The notes beneath the pieces were generated by a model. The model made no database searches. It saw only the letters and a program-made list of their open reading frames with translations, and was not told the origin of the DNA. Below are positions 34,224-43,507 of a stretch of 64,000 nt of DNA, in pieces. Within the stretch, counting starts at the first letter, position 1, and each line of letters starts with the position of its first letter. The stretch is from Janthinobacterium sp. UMAB-56. Lineage in GTDB: Bacteria; Pseudomonadota; Gammaproteobacteria; Burkholderiales; Burkholderiaceae_D. The stretch covers positions 357,747 to 421,746 of the forward strand of contig NZ_LT607655.1 in assembly GCF_900095265.1 (NCBI RefSeq), written 5' to 3'. The position numbers and the translations under genes were made by a program.

Positions 34224-35768
34224 TCAGCGGTGCATCATTTCGGGGGAAGAAAGAAGAAATGTATTCCACTCCTGCGGTGAGGCGGCCTGCTCCAGGGCCT
34301 GGCGCGTGGCGGGGCTCAAGCCTGGCTGCAGCGACTGGAAATACAAGGCGCTGGCCAGCTGGGGAAAGGCCATTTTTTCCTGCGGCTGCGGGCCCTCCGT
34401 CTTGAACAGGCCGGCGCTGCCCGAACCGATGGTGCGGGCGATATCGAAGCGCGTCGTCATCTGCCCTGGGCTGGCCCAGGAGGCGTCCGTCAGTGGATAG
34501 CCGTCCGGCGTCTGGCGTCCGTACAGTGGCTGGCCCATGCGCGAGAGCCAGTTCAGCATGGGGCCGGCATTCAGGATGGGCTTATCGTCATAGCTGAGGC
34601 GCACGGCCGACACCACGTAATGCATGGGATCCTTGAATTTCTTGCCCAGCGATTGCCTGAACTCGTTGCTGCTGAACAGGGTCTGCAATACATCGGCGAT
34701 CATGCCATCGCTCTGCTGGAAAGTGGCCGCCATGCGCGCCACCAGCGGCGCGGGCGGATTATCGCCGACGAAATACTGGGCCAGCTTGCCGCTGATAAAG
34801 TGCGCCGTGGCGGGACTGCGGCTGAGGCGATCCAGCGCTTCGTCGAGCTCGGCCAGCCCCCTGCCCTTGACCGTTTTCCCAAGGAATTGCTTATCGCCGT
34901 AATCGTGACGGTTCGGATTAAATTCGAACAAGCCCTGGCGCACGTACTGCGACTGCAAGGCGGGCTTGACCTTCGGCGTGTCCGCTCCCAGATTCACCCC
35001 GACGCCCGTCAGGATGCGCGCCAGCTCCTGCACATCCATCTGGCTATAGCCGCCATTCACGCCCAGCGTATGCAGCTCCATCAGCTCGCGCGCATAGTTT
35101 TCATTGATGCGTTTGGCGGCGTTGGCTTCATTGTCCAGGTAGCGCAGCATGGCAGGATGGTGGACGGTAGCGCCCAACAAGTCGCGGAATTTCCCCAGGA
35201 CATGAGGCGCGATGGCATTCGCCTCGTAATCGCCCACCATGGCGCGCAAGTTGTGCTTGCCCTGATGCACGCTGAAATGGTTGAGCCAAAACCAGCTCAG
35301 TTGCTGCTGCAACTGGTTTGGTGAATACACATCGAGCAACAGCGAGCGCGTGGCCGCCTCGCGCGCCAAGCGGTTGAGTTCCTGCTGATAGTCCTTTTGC
35401 GCCTGCCGCTTCGCCATGTCGTCCATGACAGCGCTCGCCTCCTTGCGCTTTTGCTCGACGGACATGACGAGTTGATCGAGCGGCACCTGGCTGATGGTCA
35501 TGGCATCGATTTGCGCGGCGATGGCCGGCGGCAAGACCGCTTTTCCTGGATGCAACTGCGCCTGCAAGTATGCGTTCCAACCTTGCGCCTGTACCTGGCG
35601 CACGCTGCCCCCGTTCACGCCCCAGCTGACCCGTTCCAGCATGGCGACGGCTTGCGCCGGACTGGTCTGCGGGCGATGGTCGGCCTGGACCGCAGGTTCG
35701 GTTGCCGCACAGCCGGCCAGCAAGAGCAGGGAAATCAAGGTCGTCGGCAATAATCGGTTCGGTGTCAT
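34224..35768 (-). CDS. DUF1800 domain lipoprotein
   Basis: 514 residues, ATG after AAGGACCGCC. Lipobox LLLLAGC. DUF1800 features: NHFSVHQGKHNLRAMVGDYEANAIAPHVLGKFRDLLGATVHHPAMLRYLDN, NENYARELMELHTLGVNGGYSQ and the FNPNRHDYGDKQFLGKTV block. It lies upstream of DUF1501 in one operon; the two are presumed to work together in the periplasm. Confidence 0.92.
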   Translation of the reverse strand: MTPNRLLPTTLISLLLLAGCAATEPAVQADHRPQTSPAQAVAMLERVSWGVNGGSVRQVQAQGWNAYLQAQLHPGKAVLPPAIAAQIDAMTISQVPLDQLVMSVEQKRKEASAVMDDMAKRQAQKDYQQELNRLAREAATRSLLLDVYSPNQLQQQLSWFWLNHFSVHQGKHNLRAMVGDYEANAIAPHVLGKFRDLLGATVHHPAMLRYLDNEANAAKRINENYARELMELHTLGVNGGYSQMDVQELARILTGVGVNLGADTPKVKPALQSQYVRQGLFEFNPNRHDYGDKQFLGKTVKGRGLAELDEALDRLSRSPATAHFISGKLAQYFVGDNPPAPLVARMAATFQQSDGMIADVLQTLFSSNEFRQSLGKKFKDPMHYVVSAVRLSYDDKPILNAGPMLNWLSRMGQPLYGRQTPDGYPLTDASWASPGQMTTRFDIARTIGSGSAGLFKTEGPQPQEKMAFPQLASALYFQSLQPGLSPATRQALEQAASPQEWNTFLLSSPEMMHR

Positions 35769-36019
35769 GGCGGTCCTTCAAGCGGTTTCATGCAGAATGC
35801 TTGAGGGTACGCCCAGCTTGAACTGCGCATGATTGCCATTTGCAACGAGTTGTAATCAAGTGCGAAGGTTCGCCAGCCGAGCTCGCGCGGGCGCGGGGAC
35901 ATTACTAATGAACAATCCCGGATAAAATATGAGCGTGAGTATGGCGTCTTGCCATAGCAGCTGCGAATGACCTCTCGACTCAGCCATTATTCATACCATC
36001 CATCCACATTCAACATGAA

Positions 36020-36397
36020 ATGAAAATATTATTCATCGTCACACTTGGCATGTTATCGCTCGTTCAAACGCCCGCATCCTTGGCGGATAATCTCAATGGA
36101 AAGACTCTCTACGTACAGAGATGTGCCATATGCCACGGAACAAATATCAAAGGCACAGGAGCATTGGCGAATAAAAGCAATCCGCCCACGCCGGATCTGA
36201 CAACAGCCGCTTTCAAAAAGCGCCTCAAGGACTATCCGGGCGTGATTGTATCCTCGGTCATACTGCGTCCGAATGGCGATTTGATTCCAAGGACCTTGAA
36301 AGAGAATGGCGTCAAGATCGCGCCATATGCCTGGCGGGTGCAGGATTTTCGCGATTTGAATCAATACATGAGCAGCGTGATTTTAAAAAAATCCTGA
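36020..36397 (+). CDS. Small periplasmic c-type cytochrome
   Basis: 125 residues. Signal peptide to about SLA (residue 22), haem motif C35-A-I-C-H39, and a later Met (RPNGD..., VQDFRDLNQYMSSV) that fits a class I cytochrome c. It is visibly less GC-rich than its neighbours and lacks a clear ribosome site. It stands alone, 250 bases after the divergent DUF1800 start, so its redox partner is not apparent. Confidence 0.85.
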   Translation: MKILFIVTLGMLSLVQTPASLADNLNGKTLYVQRCAICHGTNIKGTGALANKSNPPTPDLTTAAFKKRLKDYPGVIVSSVILRPNGDLIPRTLKENGVKIAPYAWRVQDFRDLNQYMSSVILKKS

Positions 36398-36482
36398 CTG
36401 TTCAGCCCCTATGCCGGCAAAAGCTTGATTCGCCAGCCATCCTGTCGCGCTAACTGCTGAGATCTGCCCTACGGCTAAAGAA

Positions 36483-36881
36483 TCAGCCTTTGTTTTGGTA
36501 TAGGTCCCAGCGATTTCCGTAGAGATCCTCAAAGACCACGACGGTCCCGTACTCTTCCTGCCGCGGTTCCTCACAAAAGTGCACACCTGCGGCCTTCATG
36601 GCGCCATAATCCCGCCAAAAATCGTCGGTGTGAAGGAAAAGGAAAACCCGCCCGCCGCACTGATTGCCAATAAATTCCTGCTGCCTGTCGCTCGAGGCAC
36701 GCGCCAACAAAAGCTGACAGTCGCTATCCGGGTTCGGCGTGACAACCACCCAACGTTTCCCTGCTTGTGGCGTATCTTCGACCACCGTAAATCCAAGTTT
36801 TTCTGTGTAGTACTCGATCGCCCGATCGTAATCGTCGACGACGATGGCCACATACCCCATGCATCTTTTCTGCGTTCTCAA
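36483..36881 (-). CDS. VOC (glyoxalase/bleomycin-resistance fold) protein
   Basis: 132 residues from a TTG at 36881 that has AAGGA seven bases upstream; an in-frame GTG at 36920 would add 13 residues without a better site. Motifs: MGYVAIVVDDYDRAIEYYTEKLGFTVVED at the start and VVVFEDLYGNRWDLYQNKG at the end, with a central FLHTDDFW. It is a single paired-beta domain, as in many small-molecule lyases or resistance proteins. Substrate unknown. Confidence 0.88.
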   Translation of the reverse strand: MRTQKRCMGYVAIVVDDYDRAIEYYTEKLGFTVVEDTPQAGKRWVVVTPNPDSDCQLLLARASSDRQQEFIGNQCGGRVFLFLHTDDFWRDYGAMKAAGVHFCEEPRQEEYGTVVVFEDLYGNRWDLYQNKG

Positions 36882-37041
36882 CTTACATTCCTTCCATTTT
36901 GGGATCAAGCTCCCATTCACCCGAATTTACCATAACAGCTGCGACAGGCAGCGCCTCAACGCTTCTGTGCGCGATTGTGGCACCGAGGCGCCCTGTCGAA
37001 TGGCTGACGGCCCGAAAACCACTGAGTTCACTGCTGAGCAG

Positions 37042-38019
37042 TCATAAAAAATCGATGATATTGAGATCCATGGCGGGCACCCCACGCGCGGGAACAATCG
37101 CCGCTCTATCAGGCTGTCTCAATAACTGAGCACACTTGTCGCGCAGGAAATCGCGCAGCTGCAGCACCAGCGGCGTCACCTGCGCCCGGTGCATGCACAC
37201 CAGGTGCAAGGGCGCAGCTTCGCCCGCCACGTCGGGCAACAACGCTTGCAGGCGGCCGGCGGCCAGGTCGCCAGCCACATCGAGCCGCGATTTGCAGGCA
37301 ATGCCCAGGCCTGCCACGGCCCAACGGCGCACCAGCTCGGCATCGTCGGCGCTGCGGTTGCCGCTCACCGACACCGTCACTTGCTCGCGCTGGGGCAGGC
37401 GGTAAAAGGTCCAGCGGTCGTGCAAGCCGTCTTCCAGCGCGAAGCGCAGGCAATTGCGCTGCGACAAGTCTTCCAGCGCCAGCAGGGGACCGTGTTCGCG
37501 CAGGTAAGCGGGAGACGCCACCAGGACTCTGTCGTTGGCGGGTGCAATCGGCATGGCGATCATGCTCGAATCGTCTTGCTGGCCATAACGGATAGCCACG
37601 TCGACTTGCTGGCGCACCATGTCGGCCACCCGGTCGCTGACGCTGAGCTGGTACTGCAACTTGGGATGGCGCGACTGGAATTCGTCCAGCCAGCCCAGCA
37701 TCAGGTTGCGGCCCAGGTCGGAGGGCATGGCAATTTTCAAGGTTCCGCCGAAACTGTCCTTGCCGGCCAGCAGTGCGTCGTGGCCTGCGCGCAGCACGCG
37801 CAAGGCGACGCGCGCATGTTCCAGGTATTGCGTGCCTTCCGGCGTCAAGCTCAGCGAACGCGTCGTGCGGGCCAGCAGGCGCAAGCCCAGTTCCGCCTCC
37901 AGGCGCTTGACGGCGGCGCTGGCCAGCGCGGGCGAAATGCCGATCTCGCGCGCGGCCGCCGACAAACTGCCCCGGTCGGCCGTGTACACAAATACCTGCA
38001 AGTCATCGAGTCGCAGCAA
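37042..38019 (-). CDS. LysR-family regulator
   Basis: 325 residues from a TTG start at 38019 (AAAGGA upstream). Residues 1-60 form the LysR winged helix (LQVFVYTADRGSLSAAAREIGISPALASAAVKRLEAELGLRLL), the rest the substrate-binding domain (VAIRYGQQDDSSMIAMPI). Divergent from the oxidoreductase at 38115, 95 bases away, which it probably controls. A decayed copy of the same gene arrangement is at 43386-43740. Confidence 0.92.
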   Translation of the reverse strand: MLRLDDLQVFVYTADRGSLSAAAREIGISPALASAAVKRLEAELGLRLLARTTRSLSLTPEGTQYLEHARVALRVLRAGHDALLAGKDSFGGTLKIAMPSDLGRNLMLGWLDEFQSRHPKLQYQLSVSDRVADMVRQQVDVAIRYGQQDDSSMIAMPIAPANDRVLVASPAYLREHGPLLALEDLSQRNCLRFALEDGLHDRWTFYRLPQREQVTVSVSGNRSADDAELVRRWAVAGLGIACKSRLDVAGDLAAGRLQALLPDVAGEAAPLHLVCMHRAQVTPLVLQLRDFLRDKCAQLLRQPDRAAIVPARGVPAMDLNIIDFL

Positions 38020-38114
38020 TTTTCAGCATTCCTTTGAAAGTGTTTCGGTACGCGCCCCCTGTTTCCGGGCAGGCATTGCCGCCATCATACGGTATCCATT
38101 CAACGAGGAAGCAT

Positions 38115-39131
38115 ATGAAAGCCATCGCCTACCACCACAGCCTGCCCATCACGGATGCCGACGCCCTGCTCGACATCGAGCTGCCCACGCCCGTCGCAAC
38201 GGGGCGCGACCTGCTCGTCGCCGTCAAGGCCATTTCCGTCAACCCCGTCGACACCAAGGTGCGCAAGAACCGCGCGCCGAAAGTGGGCCAGCCGGAAGTG
38301 CTGGGCTGGGATGCGGCCGGCGTCGTCACCGCCGTCGGCCCCGACGTGAGCTTGTTCCAGGTGGGCGACAAGGTCTGGTACGCGGGCGCCATCAACCGCC
38401 CGGGCAGCAACAGCGAATTCCAGCTGGTCGATGAGCGCATCGTCGGCCACATGCCGGCCAGCCTCGATTTCGCCCCGGCCGCCGCCCTGCCCCTCACTAG
38501 CATTACCGCCTGGGAATTGCTGTTCGACCGCCTGCAGCTCAGCGGCGACAAGCGCCTTGCGGGCAAGTCCCTGCTGGTGATCGGCGCGGCCGGCGGCGTC
38601 GGCTCCGTGCTGGTGCAGCTGGCGCGGCAGTTGACGGGCGTGACCATCATCGGCACGGCCTCGCGCGCGGAAACAGCCGACTGGGTCAGGCAATTGGGCG
38701 CCCACCACGTGATCGACCACAGCCTGCCGCTGGCGGGGGAAATTACGCGCCTGGGCTTGCCGCCTGTCGACTACGTGATCAGCCTGAACCAGACCGACAA
38801 GCATTTCGAGCAGATCGTGGAACTGATCGCGCCGCAGGGCAAGTTTGCCCTGATCGATGATCCCGAGCACATCGACGTGCGCAAGTTCAAGGGCAAAAGC
38901 GTGTCCCTGCACTGGGAGCTGATGTTTACCCGTTCACTGTTCCAGACGGACGATATGGTGCAGCAACATGCCTTGCTGGAGGAACTTGCGCAGTTGGTGG
39001 ACGCCGGCGTCATCAAGACCACCCTGGCCGAGCGCTTCGGCACGATCAACGCGGCCAATTTGAAGCGCGCGCATGCCCTGCTGGAGAGCAACGCCGCCAA
39101 AGGGAAAATCGTGCTGGAAAATTTCCAGTAA
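38115..39131 (+). CDS. Zinc-type alcohol dehydrogenase-like / quinone oxidoreductase
   Basis: 338 residues, ATG after CGAGGAAGCAT. MDR-fold: N-terminal GroES-like domain (VKAISVNPVDTKVR, EVLGWDAAGVVTAVG) and a Rossmann NAD(P)H domain (LLVIGAAGGVGSVLVQLARQL). Zinc-binding Cys clusters are absent, so it is most like the zinc-independent ZADH/quinone oxidoreductases. C-terminus LKRAHALLESNAAKGKIVLENF. The stop is followed, after no gap, by the stop of the convergent glycerate kinase gene. Confidence 0.9.
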   Translation: MKAIAYHHSLPITDADALLDIELPTPVATGRDLLVAVKAISVNPVDTKVRKNRAPKVGQPEVLGWDAAGVVTAVGPDVSLFQVGDKVWYAGAINRPGSNSEFQLVDERIVGHMPASLDFAPAAALPLTSITAWELLFDRLQLSGDKRLAGKSLLVIGAAGGVGSVLVQLARQLTGVTIIGTASRAETADWVRQLGAHHVIDHSLPLAGEITRLGLPPVDYVISLNQTDKHFEQIVELIAPQGKFALIDDPEHIDVRKFKGKSVSLHWELMFTRSLFQTDDMVQQHALLEELAQLVDAGVIKTTLAERFGTINAANLKRAHALLESNAAKGKIVLENFQ

Positions 39132-40400
39132 TCAGGTGATCAAAATGGCCCGGAAATCGTTGACATTCGTCAAGGTCGGGCCCGTGATCACACTATCTCC
39201 CAGCGCCTGGAAGAAGCCGTGGCCATCGTTGTTGTCGAGGCTATCGCGTGGCTTGATTCCTTGCGACGAGGCGCGCTGCAGGGTGTCCGGTGCCAGATAC
39301 GCGCCGGCGATGTCTTCCTGGCCGTCGACGCCATCCGTGTCGCCGGCCAGCGCGTGAATGCCCGGTGCGCCGTCGAGTGCGATGCCCAGCGCCAGCAAGA
39401 ATTCCACATTGCGCCCGCCGCGCCCTTTGCCGCGCAAGGTGACCGTCGTTTCGCCACCCGACAGCAGCACGCACGGGGCAGGAAACGGCTGGCCCCGCAA
39501 GGCCGTTTGCAGCGCAATGCCAGCCATGACTTTCCCCACGTCGCGCGCCTCGCCTTCCAGGCTGTCGCCCAGGATATACGGCGTGATGCCGGCCGCGCGC
39601 GCCACGCCAGCGGCCGCTTCGAGCGCCATCTGCGGCGTGGCGACCAGAGTAGTACGCGTGCGCGCCAGGCGCGGGTCACCGGGTTTCACGGATTCGCCGC
39701 GCCCGCTTTCCAGCGCGGCGCGCAGGCTGTCCGGCAAGTCCAGTCCATAACGGCGCACGATGGCCAGCGCATCTTCGCAGGTGCTGGCGTCGCCCACCGT
39801 GGGGCCGGAAGCGATGTCGCCCAACTTGTCGCCAGGCACGTCGGAAATGGCCAAAGTGATGACTTGGGCCGGATGGCAGGCGGCCGCCAGCCTGCCGCCC
39901 TTGATGGCGGACAAATGGCGGCGCACGCAATTCATTTCGCCGATGGTGGCGCCCGACGCCAGCAGCGCGCGGTTCAAGGCTTGTTTGTCTTCCAGGCTGA
40001 TGCCATCGAGCGGCAGGGCCAGCAGCGACGAGCCGCCGCCCGAAATCAAACACAGCACCGTGTCGTCTACCTGCAAATTGCCCACCAGGTCGAGCATGCC
40101 CCGCGCCGCCTGCATGCCGGCAGCATCCGGCACGGGGTGCGACGCTTCCACGATCTCGATGCGCTCGCACGGCACGGCGTAACCGTAGCGCGTCACCACC
40201 AGCCCGGAGAGCGGCACGGGCCAGTGCTGTTCCACGGCGTGCGCCATGGCGGCCGACGCCTTGCCGGCGCCGATGACGATCAAACGCCCCTTGGGCGCGG
40301 GCGGCAGATGGGGCGGTATGCAGTGCGACGGTTGCGCCGCCGCAATGGCAGCATGGAACATGGCTTGCAGCAAGGCGCGCGGCGCTGGGGTCGTCGTCAT
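39132..40400 (-). CDS. Glycerate 2-kinase (DUF4147/MOFRL type)
   Basis: 422 residues. N-terminal GckA/TtuD domain with VIGAGKASAAMAHAVE and CLISGGGSSLLALPLDGISL, and C-terminal MOFRL domain with LLSGGETTVTLRGKGRGGRNVEFLLAL and ALAGDTDGVDGQ. It phosphorylates glycerate to 2-phosphoglycerate in glyoxylate/tartronate or serine-cycle metabolism; older annotations call it hydroxypyruvate reductase. No adjoining pathway genes, so the pathway is inferred from family only. Confidence 0.93.
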   Translation of the reverse strand: MTTTPAPRALLQAMFHAAIAAAQPSHCIPPHLPPAPKGRLIVIGAGKASAAMAHAVEQHWPVPLSGLVVTRYGYAVPCERIEIVEASHPVPDAAGMQAARGMLDLVGNLQVDDTVLCLISGGGSSLLALPLDGISLEDKQALNRALLASGATIGEMNCVRRHLSAIKGGRLAAACHPAQVITLAISDVPGDKLGDIASGPTVGDASTCEDALAIVRRYGLDLPDSLRAALESGRGESVKPGDPRLARTRTTLVATPQMALEAAAGVARAAGITPYILGDSLEGEARDVGKVMAGIALQTALRGQPFPAPCVLLSGGETTVTLRGKGRGGRNVEFLLALGIALDGAPGIHALAGDTDGVDGQEDIAGAYLAPDTLQRASSQGIKPRDSLDNNDGHGFFQALGDSVITGPTLTNVNDFRAILIT

Positions 40401-40514
40401 TTTATTTTCTCCGGGGTCCGTTCCCGATCATAGCAGGGCCGCCGCTGCCCGCGCCAGCGGGTGCCAAATTGCTTGGCAGCTAGAATGGCGTCTTGAGCAC
40501 ATCACAGGAATGCC

Positions 40515-40868
40515 ATGAACGACGCCATCGAATGGAGCAGTCTCGCCCGTAGCTTCGGGCTGTTTACCGTCACTGCCGTGGCCGAACTGCTGGGCTGCTA
40601 CCTGCCCATGCTGTGGCTGAGCAACAAGGGTAGCGCCTGGCTACTGTTGCCGGCCGCCATCAGCCTCCTGGTCTTCGTGTGGCTGCTGACCTTGCATCCA
40701 GCCGCCAGCGGCAGGGTGTATGCCACGTACGGCGCCATCTATATCGCCACCGCGCTGGGCTGGCTGTGGCTGGTGGATGGCATCACCCCGGCCTGGACCG
40801 ATATCGCCGGCGTGGGCCTGGCCCTGGCTGGTGCTGCCGTCATTGCCCTGGGCCATAAAGCGGCATGA
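40515..40868 (+). CDS. ynfA: YnfA/UPF0060 small membrane transporter
   Basis: 117 residues, ATG after CACAGGAATGCC. Four membrane helices with the family pattern [46 protein letters not shown]. YnfA is an SMR-like drug/metal efflux protein. It ends six bases before the convergent TerB-like gene. Confidence 0.93.
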   Translation: MNDAIEWSSLARSFGLFTVTAVAELLGCYLPMLWLSNKGSAWLLLPAAISLLVFVWLLTLHPAASGRVYATYGAIYIATALGWLWLVDGITPAWTDIAGVGLALAGAAVIALGHKAA

Positions 40869-40874
40869 TATGCG

Positions 40875-41276
40875 TCAGGCGGCATGCGCGCGGAAGTTCG
40901 TTTCCGCCGACCACATCGCGCTGGCACGGGCCAGCAACACGGCTTCGCCATCGGCCAGCCAGTCGTCGGCATCGGCGATCTTCCACATGGTTTGCAGCAG
41001 CTTGCGGCGCAAGTCCGGGTCATCGATTTCTTCGAGCAAGCTGTCGATCACGTCATTGGCCAGTTGCACGGCGCCATGCACGGTCGAGGTCAGCATGTCG
41101 TCGCACAAGTCTTGCAGCAATTGCTGGAAGGCGACCGGCGCCAGCTCGATATGCTCGAGGATCTTGCTGCGGTGCATCGCTTGCAGCTCGGCGCTGGCCA
41201 GGTTGCCATCGACCACCATCATCAGGGCCAAGATACGTCCCGCTGCCTGGGGACTGTTCACTTCATAGGTACGCAT
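40875..41276 (-). CDS. TerB-like helical domain protein
   Basis: 133 residues. An all-helical protein with ILALMMVVDGNLASAELQAMHR and KLLQTMWKIADADDWLADGEAVLLARA, the two acidic metal-binding-like segments seen in TerB/DjlA domains. Cytoplasmic. The TerC gene lies 82 bases upstream on the same strand, so they may be expressed together in a metal or tellurite stress response. GAGAAAG serves as ribosome site. Confidence 0.78.
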   Translation of the reverse strand: MRTYEVNSPQAAGRILALMMVVDGNLASAELQAMHRSKILEHIELAPVAFQQLLQDLCDDMLTSTVHGAVQLANDVIDSLLEEIDDPDLRRKLLQTMWKIADADDWLADGEAVLLARASAMWSAETNFRAHAA

Positions 41277-41358
41277 GATTTTTTACTTTCTCGGTTAATT
41301 AAATAAAGAGCGCGCCACCGCCCTGCGGGGCGCGCCGTATCGCCGTTAAATTCGCTGC

Positions 41359-42321
41359 TTATTTCTTGTCGCTGCGAGTGATGAATACGCTGGCCACGCA
41401 GCTCGATATGATCAACACTGCCACCACCAGCAAGGACGCTTCCACCGGCACGTGGTACCACGGCATGATCAACATCTTGGCGCCGATGAACACCAGCACC
41501 ATCGCCAGGCCATACTTGAGCATGTGGAAGCGGTCAGCCACGTCCACCAGCAGGAAGTACAGGGCCCGCAATCCCATGATGGCGAACAGGTTCGACGTGA
41601 AGACGATGAACGGGTCCGTCGTGATGGCGAAAATCGCGGGGATCGAATCGACCGCGAAGACCAGGTCCGTCACCTCGATCAGGATCAGCACCAGGAACAG
41701 CGGCGTGACATAGCGCACACCGCCCTTGGCCACGAAGAAACGCTCGCCATGGTCGCCGTCGGCCACCCGCAAGTGGCGGCGGGCAAAGCGCAGCACGGGG
41801 TTGTTCGCCACGTCCGGCTCGGCATCGGCCGCCACCAGCATGCGCAGGCCGGTAATCAACAGGAAGGCACCGAACAGGTACAGCACCCAGCTGAACTCGC
41901 TCACCACCCAGGCACCGGCCAGTATCATCACGGCGCGCATGACGATCGCGCCCAGCACGCCATAAATCAACACGCGGCGCTGGTACTGGATCGGCACCTG
42001 GAAGGCACTGAAGATCAACAGGAAGACGAAGACGTTATCGACCGACAGCGCTTTCTCGATCAGGTAGCCGGAGAAAAATTCCAGCGCCTTCTGGCTGGCG
42101 ATCTCGGGTCCGGCCGTGCCGTTCAAATACCACCACAGTCCGCCGTTGAACAGCAGGGCCAGGCCTACCCACACGAGCGACCACGTGGCCGCTTCCTTGA
42201 CGCCCACCTTGTGCGCCTTGTTGCCGCCGAAGACGAGCAGGTCCAGCGCCAGCATGAACAGGACGAACACGATGAAGCCGGCCCACATGGATGCCGTCGC
42301 AATGCTTTCCAGGCCGTTCAT
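41359..42321 (-). CDS. TerC family membrane protein (Alx-like)
   Basis: 320 residues. ATG 42321 has GGAGG six bases upstream and overlaps the stop of a 14-residue leader ORF. Around nine membrane helices; conserved EKALSVDNVFVFLLIFSAFQVP and EVTDLVFAVDSIPAIFAITTDPFIVFTSNLFAIMGLRALYF carry the acidic residues implicated in manganese export in Alx/TerC. The divergent regulator is NhaR-like. In E. coli alx is controlled by an RNA element responding to Mn and pH; the leader here is too short for that RNA and uses a coding leader instead. Confidence 0.93.
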   Translation of the reverse strand: MNGLESIATASMWAGFIVFVLFMLALDLLVFGGNKAHKVGVKEAATWSLVWVGLALLFNGGLWWYLNGTAGPEIASQKALEFFSGYLIEKALSVDNVFVFLLIFSAFQVPIQYQRRVLIYGVLGAIVMRAVMILAGAWVVSEFSWVLYLFGAFLLITGLRMLVAADAEPDVANNPVLRFARRHLRVADGDHGERFFVAKGGVRYVTPLFLVLILIEVTDLVFAVDSIPAIFAITTDPFIVFTSNLFAIMGLRALYFLLVDVADRFHMLKYGLAMVLVFIGAKMLIMPWYHVPVEASLLVVAVLIISSCVASVFITRSDKK

Positions 42322-42362
42322 CGGCGGCCTCCGCAACTATCTGTTTCTATCCTGAAGTCCAT
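42318..42362 (-). CDS. Leader peptide ORF overlapping the terC start
   Basis: ATG 42362 sits behind a strong AAGGAGAGTGTC and encodes 14 residues, MDFRIETDSCGGRR. Its TGA overlaps the TerC ATG as ATGA, and the TerC ribosome site GGAGG lies inside its last codons. This arrangement suggests translational coupling or a small regulatory uORF. Evidence is the site quality and the exact overlap only. Confidence 0.55.
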   Translation of the reverse strand: MDFRIETDSCGGRR

Positions 42363-42440
42363 GACACTCTCCTTGCATGAGTTGAGCAGCCATCATAGTC
42401 TCAATATAATCATCGAACAAATCGAATATAATTTATGAAT

Positions 42441-42459
42441 ACATCGAAAAATTCGATGT
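42441..42459. promoter_or_regulatory. Inverted repeat in the terC/nhaR-like divergon
   Basis: ACATCGAA-AAA-TTCGATGT, arms of eight bases. Two further ATCGAA half-sites lie at about 42412-42426. The AT-rich 60 bases between the divergent genes probably contain both promoters; the repeat has the shape of a LysR-type operator (T-N11-A). Confidence 0.65.
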
Positions 42460-42479
42460 GTTTATTCTCCGGGAAAAGC

Positions 42480-43379
42480 ATGTCGACACTCAACTTCAAG
42501 CACCTGCGCTATTTCTGGATGGTGGCAAAAACGGGCAGCATCGCGCGCGCGGCCGAACAGCTGCACCTGACGCCGCAATCGATTTCCGGGCAGCTCAGCG
42601 AGTTTGCCGACACCCTGGGTGTGGAATTGTTCCGCCGCAGCGGACGCCAGCTGGAATTGACGGACACGGGCAGGCGCATCCTCAGCCATGCCGAAAGCAT
42701 TTTCAGCACGGGCGATGCATTGCTGGAAGTCGTGCGCGACCAGTCGCACACGACGACGACCACCTTCCGCGTGGGCTGCGCCGATTCCGTGTCGAAACTG
42801 ATCGCCTGCCGCCTGGTCGCCCCGGCGCTGGGCCTGGCCGAACCGCTGCGCATCATTTGCCGCGAAGGACGGCTGGCCAGCCTGCTGGCGGACCTGGCCG
42901 TGCACCGGCTCGACCTGATCATGGCGGACCGCCCCATGCCGGCCCACTTGAGCGTGCGCGGCTATAACCATTTGCTGGGTGAAAGCGGCATGACCCTGTT
43001 CGGCACGCCAGCCCTGGCCGCCACCCTGGCGGGGGGCTTTCCGCAATGCCTGGATGGCGCGCCGCTGCTGCTGCCCGGCGAAGACTTCGCCATTTACGGG
43101 CGCTTGCTGCAGTGGCTGGGCGACAACCATCTGCACCCGCGCATCGTCGGCGAATTCGACGACAGCGCCATGATGAAGGCCTTCGGCCAGTCCGGCGCGG
43201 GCTTGTTCTTTGCGCCCACCGTCATCGCGCCCCAGGTCTGCGAACAGTACGCCGTGGTGGCGCTGGGCCGGGTCGACAGCCTCGTCGAGCAAGTCTACGC
43301 AATCACCACGGAACGGCGCTTGCGCCACCCGGCCACCATCGCCATCAGCCAGAGCGCGCGGCACGAGCTGTTCGTGTAA
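42480..43379 (+). CDS. NhaR-like LysR-family regulator
   Basis: 299 residues from ATG 42480 (GGGAAAAGC upstream); a frame from 42435 would include the operator repeat. The start LNFKHLRYFWMVAKTGSIARAAEQLHLTPQSISGQLSEFADTLGVELFRRSGR closely follows NhaR, the sodium-responsive activator. Here it is divergent from a TerC protein and is likely to regulate it and itself through the 42441-42459 repeat. No nhaA gene is nearby. Confidence 0.87.
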   Translation: MSTLNFKHLRYFWMVAKTGSIARAAEQLHLTPQSISGQLSEFADTLGVELFRRSGRQLELTDTGRRILSHAESIFSTGDALLEVVRDQSHTTTTTFRVGCADSVSKLIACRLVAPALGLAEPLRIICREGRLASLLADLAVHRLDLIMADRPMPAHLSVRGYNHLLGESGMTLFGTPALAATLAGGFPQCLDGAPLLLPGEDFAIYGRLLQWLGDNHLHPRIVGEFDDSAMMKAFGQSGAGLFFAPTVIAPQVCEQYAVVALGRVDSLVEQVYAITTERRLRHPATIAISQSARHELFV

Positions 43380-43385
43380 GCCTGT

Positions 43386-43505
43386 TCAGTCGCTGACGAC
43401 GATCTTGCCCGGCTGTCCGCCCCGCTCCAGCAGCGCATGCGCGCGCCGCAAGGTGGCCGCGTCAAACGGCGACAAATGTTGCCGCACAGTGTGGCGCAGC
43501 ACGCG
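43386..43505 (-). pseudogene. C-terminal remnant of a quinone oxidoreductase
   Basis: The minus frame to the TGA at 43388-43386 ends VRQHLSPFDAATLRRAHALLERGGQPGKIVVSD, matching the end of the intact oxidoreductase at 38115-39131 (LKRAHALLESNAAKGKIVL). Everything before about 38 residues is missing. It abuts a LysR remnant on the other strand. Confidence 0.7.
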
Positions 43506-43507
43506 GC

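Noticed and set aside
41359..42435. yybP-ykoY manganese riboswitch upstream of terC
   Set aside because: Only about 110 bases separate the divergent starts and they hold a leader ORF and dyad; no room for, or sign of, the riboswitch fold.
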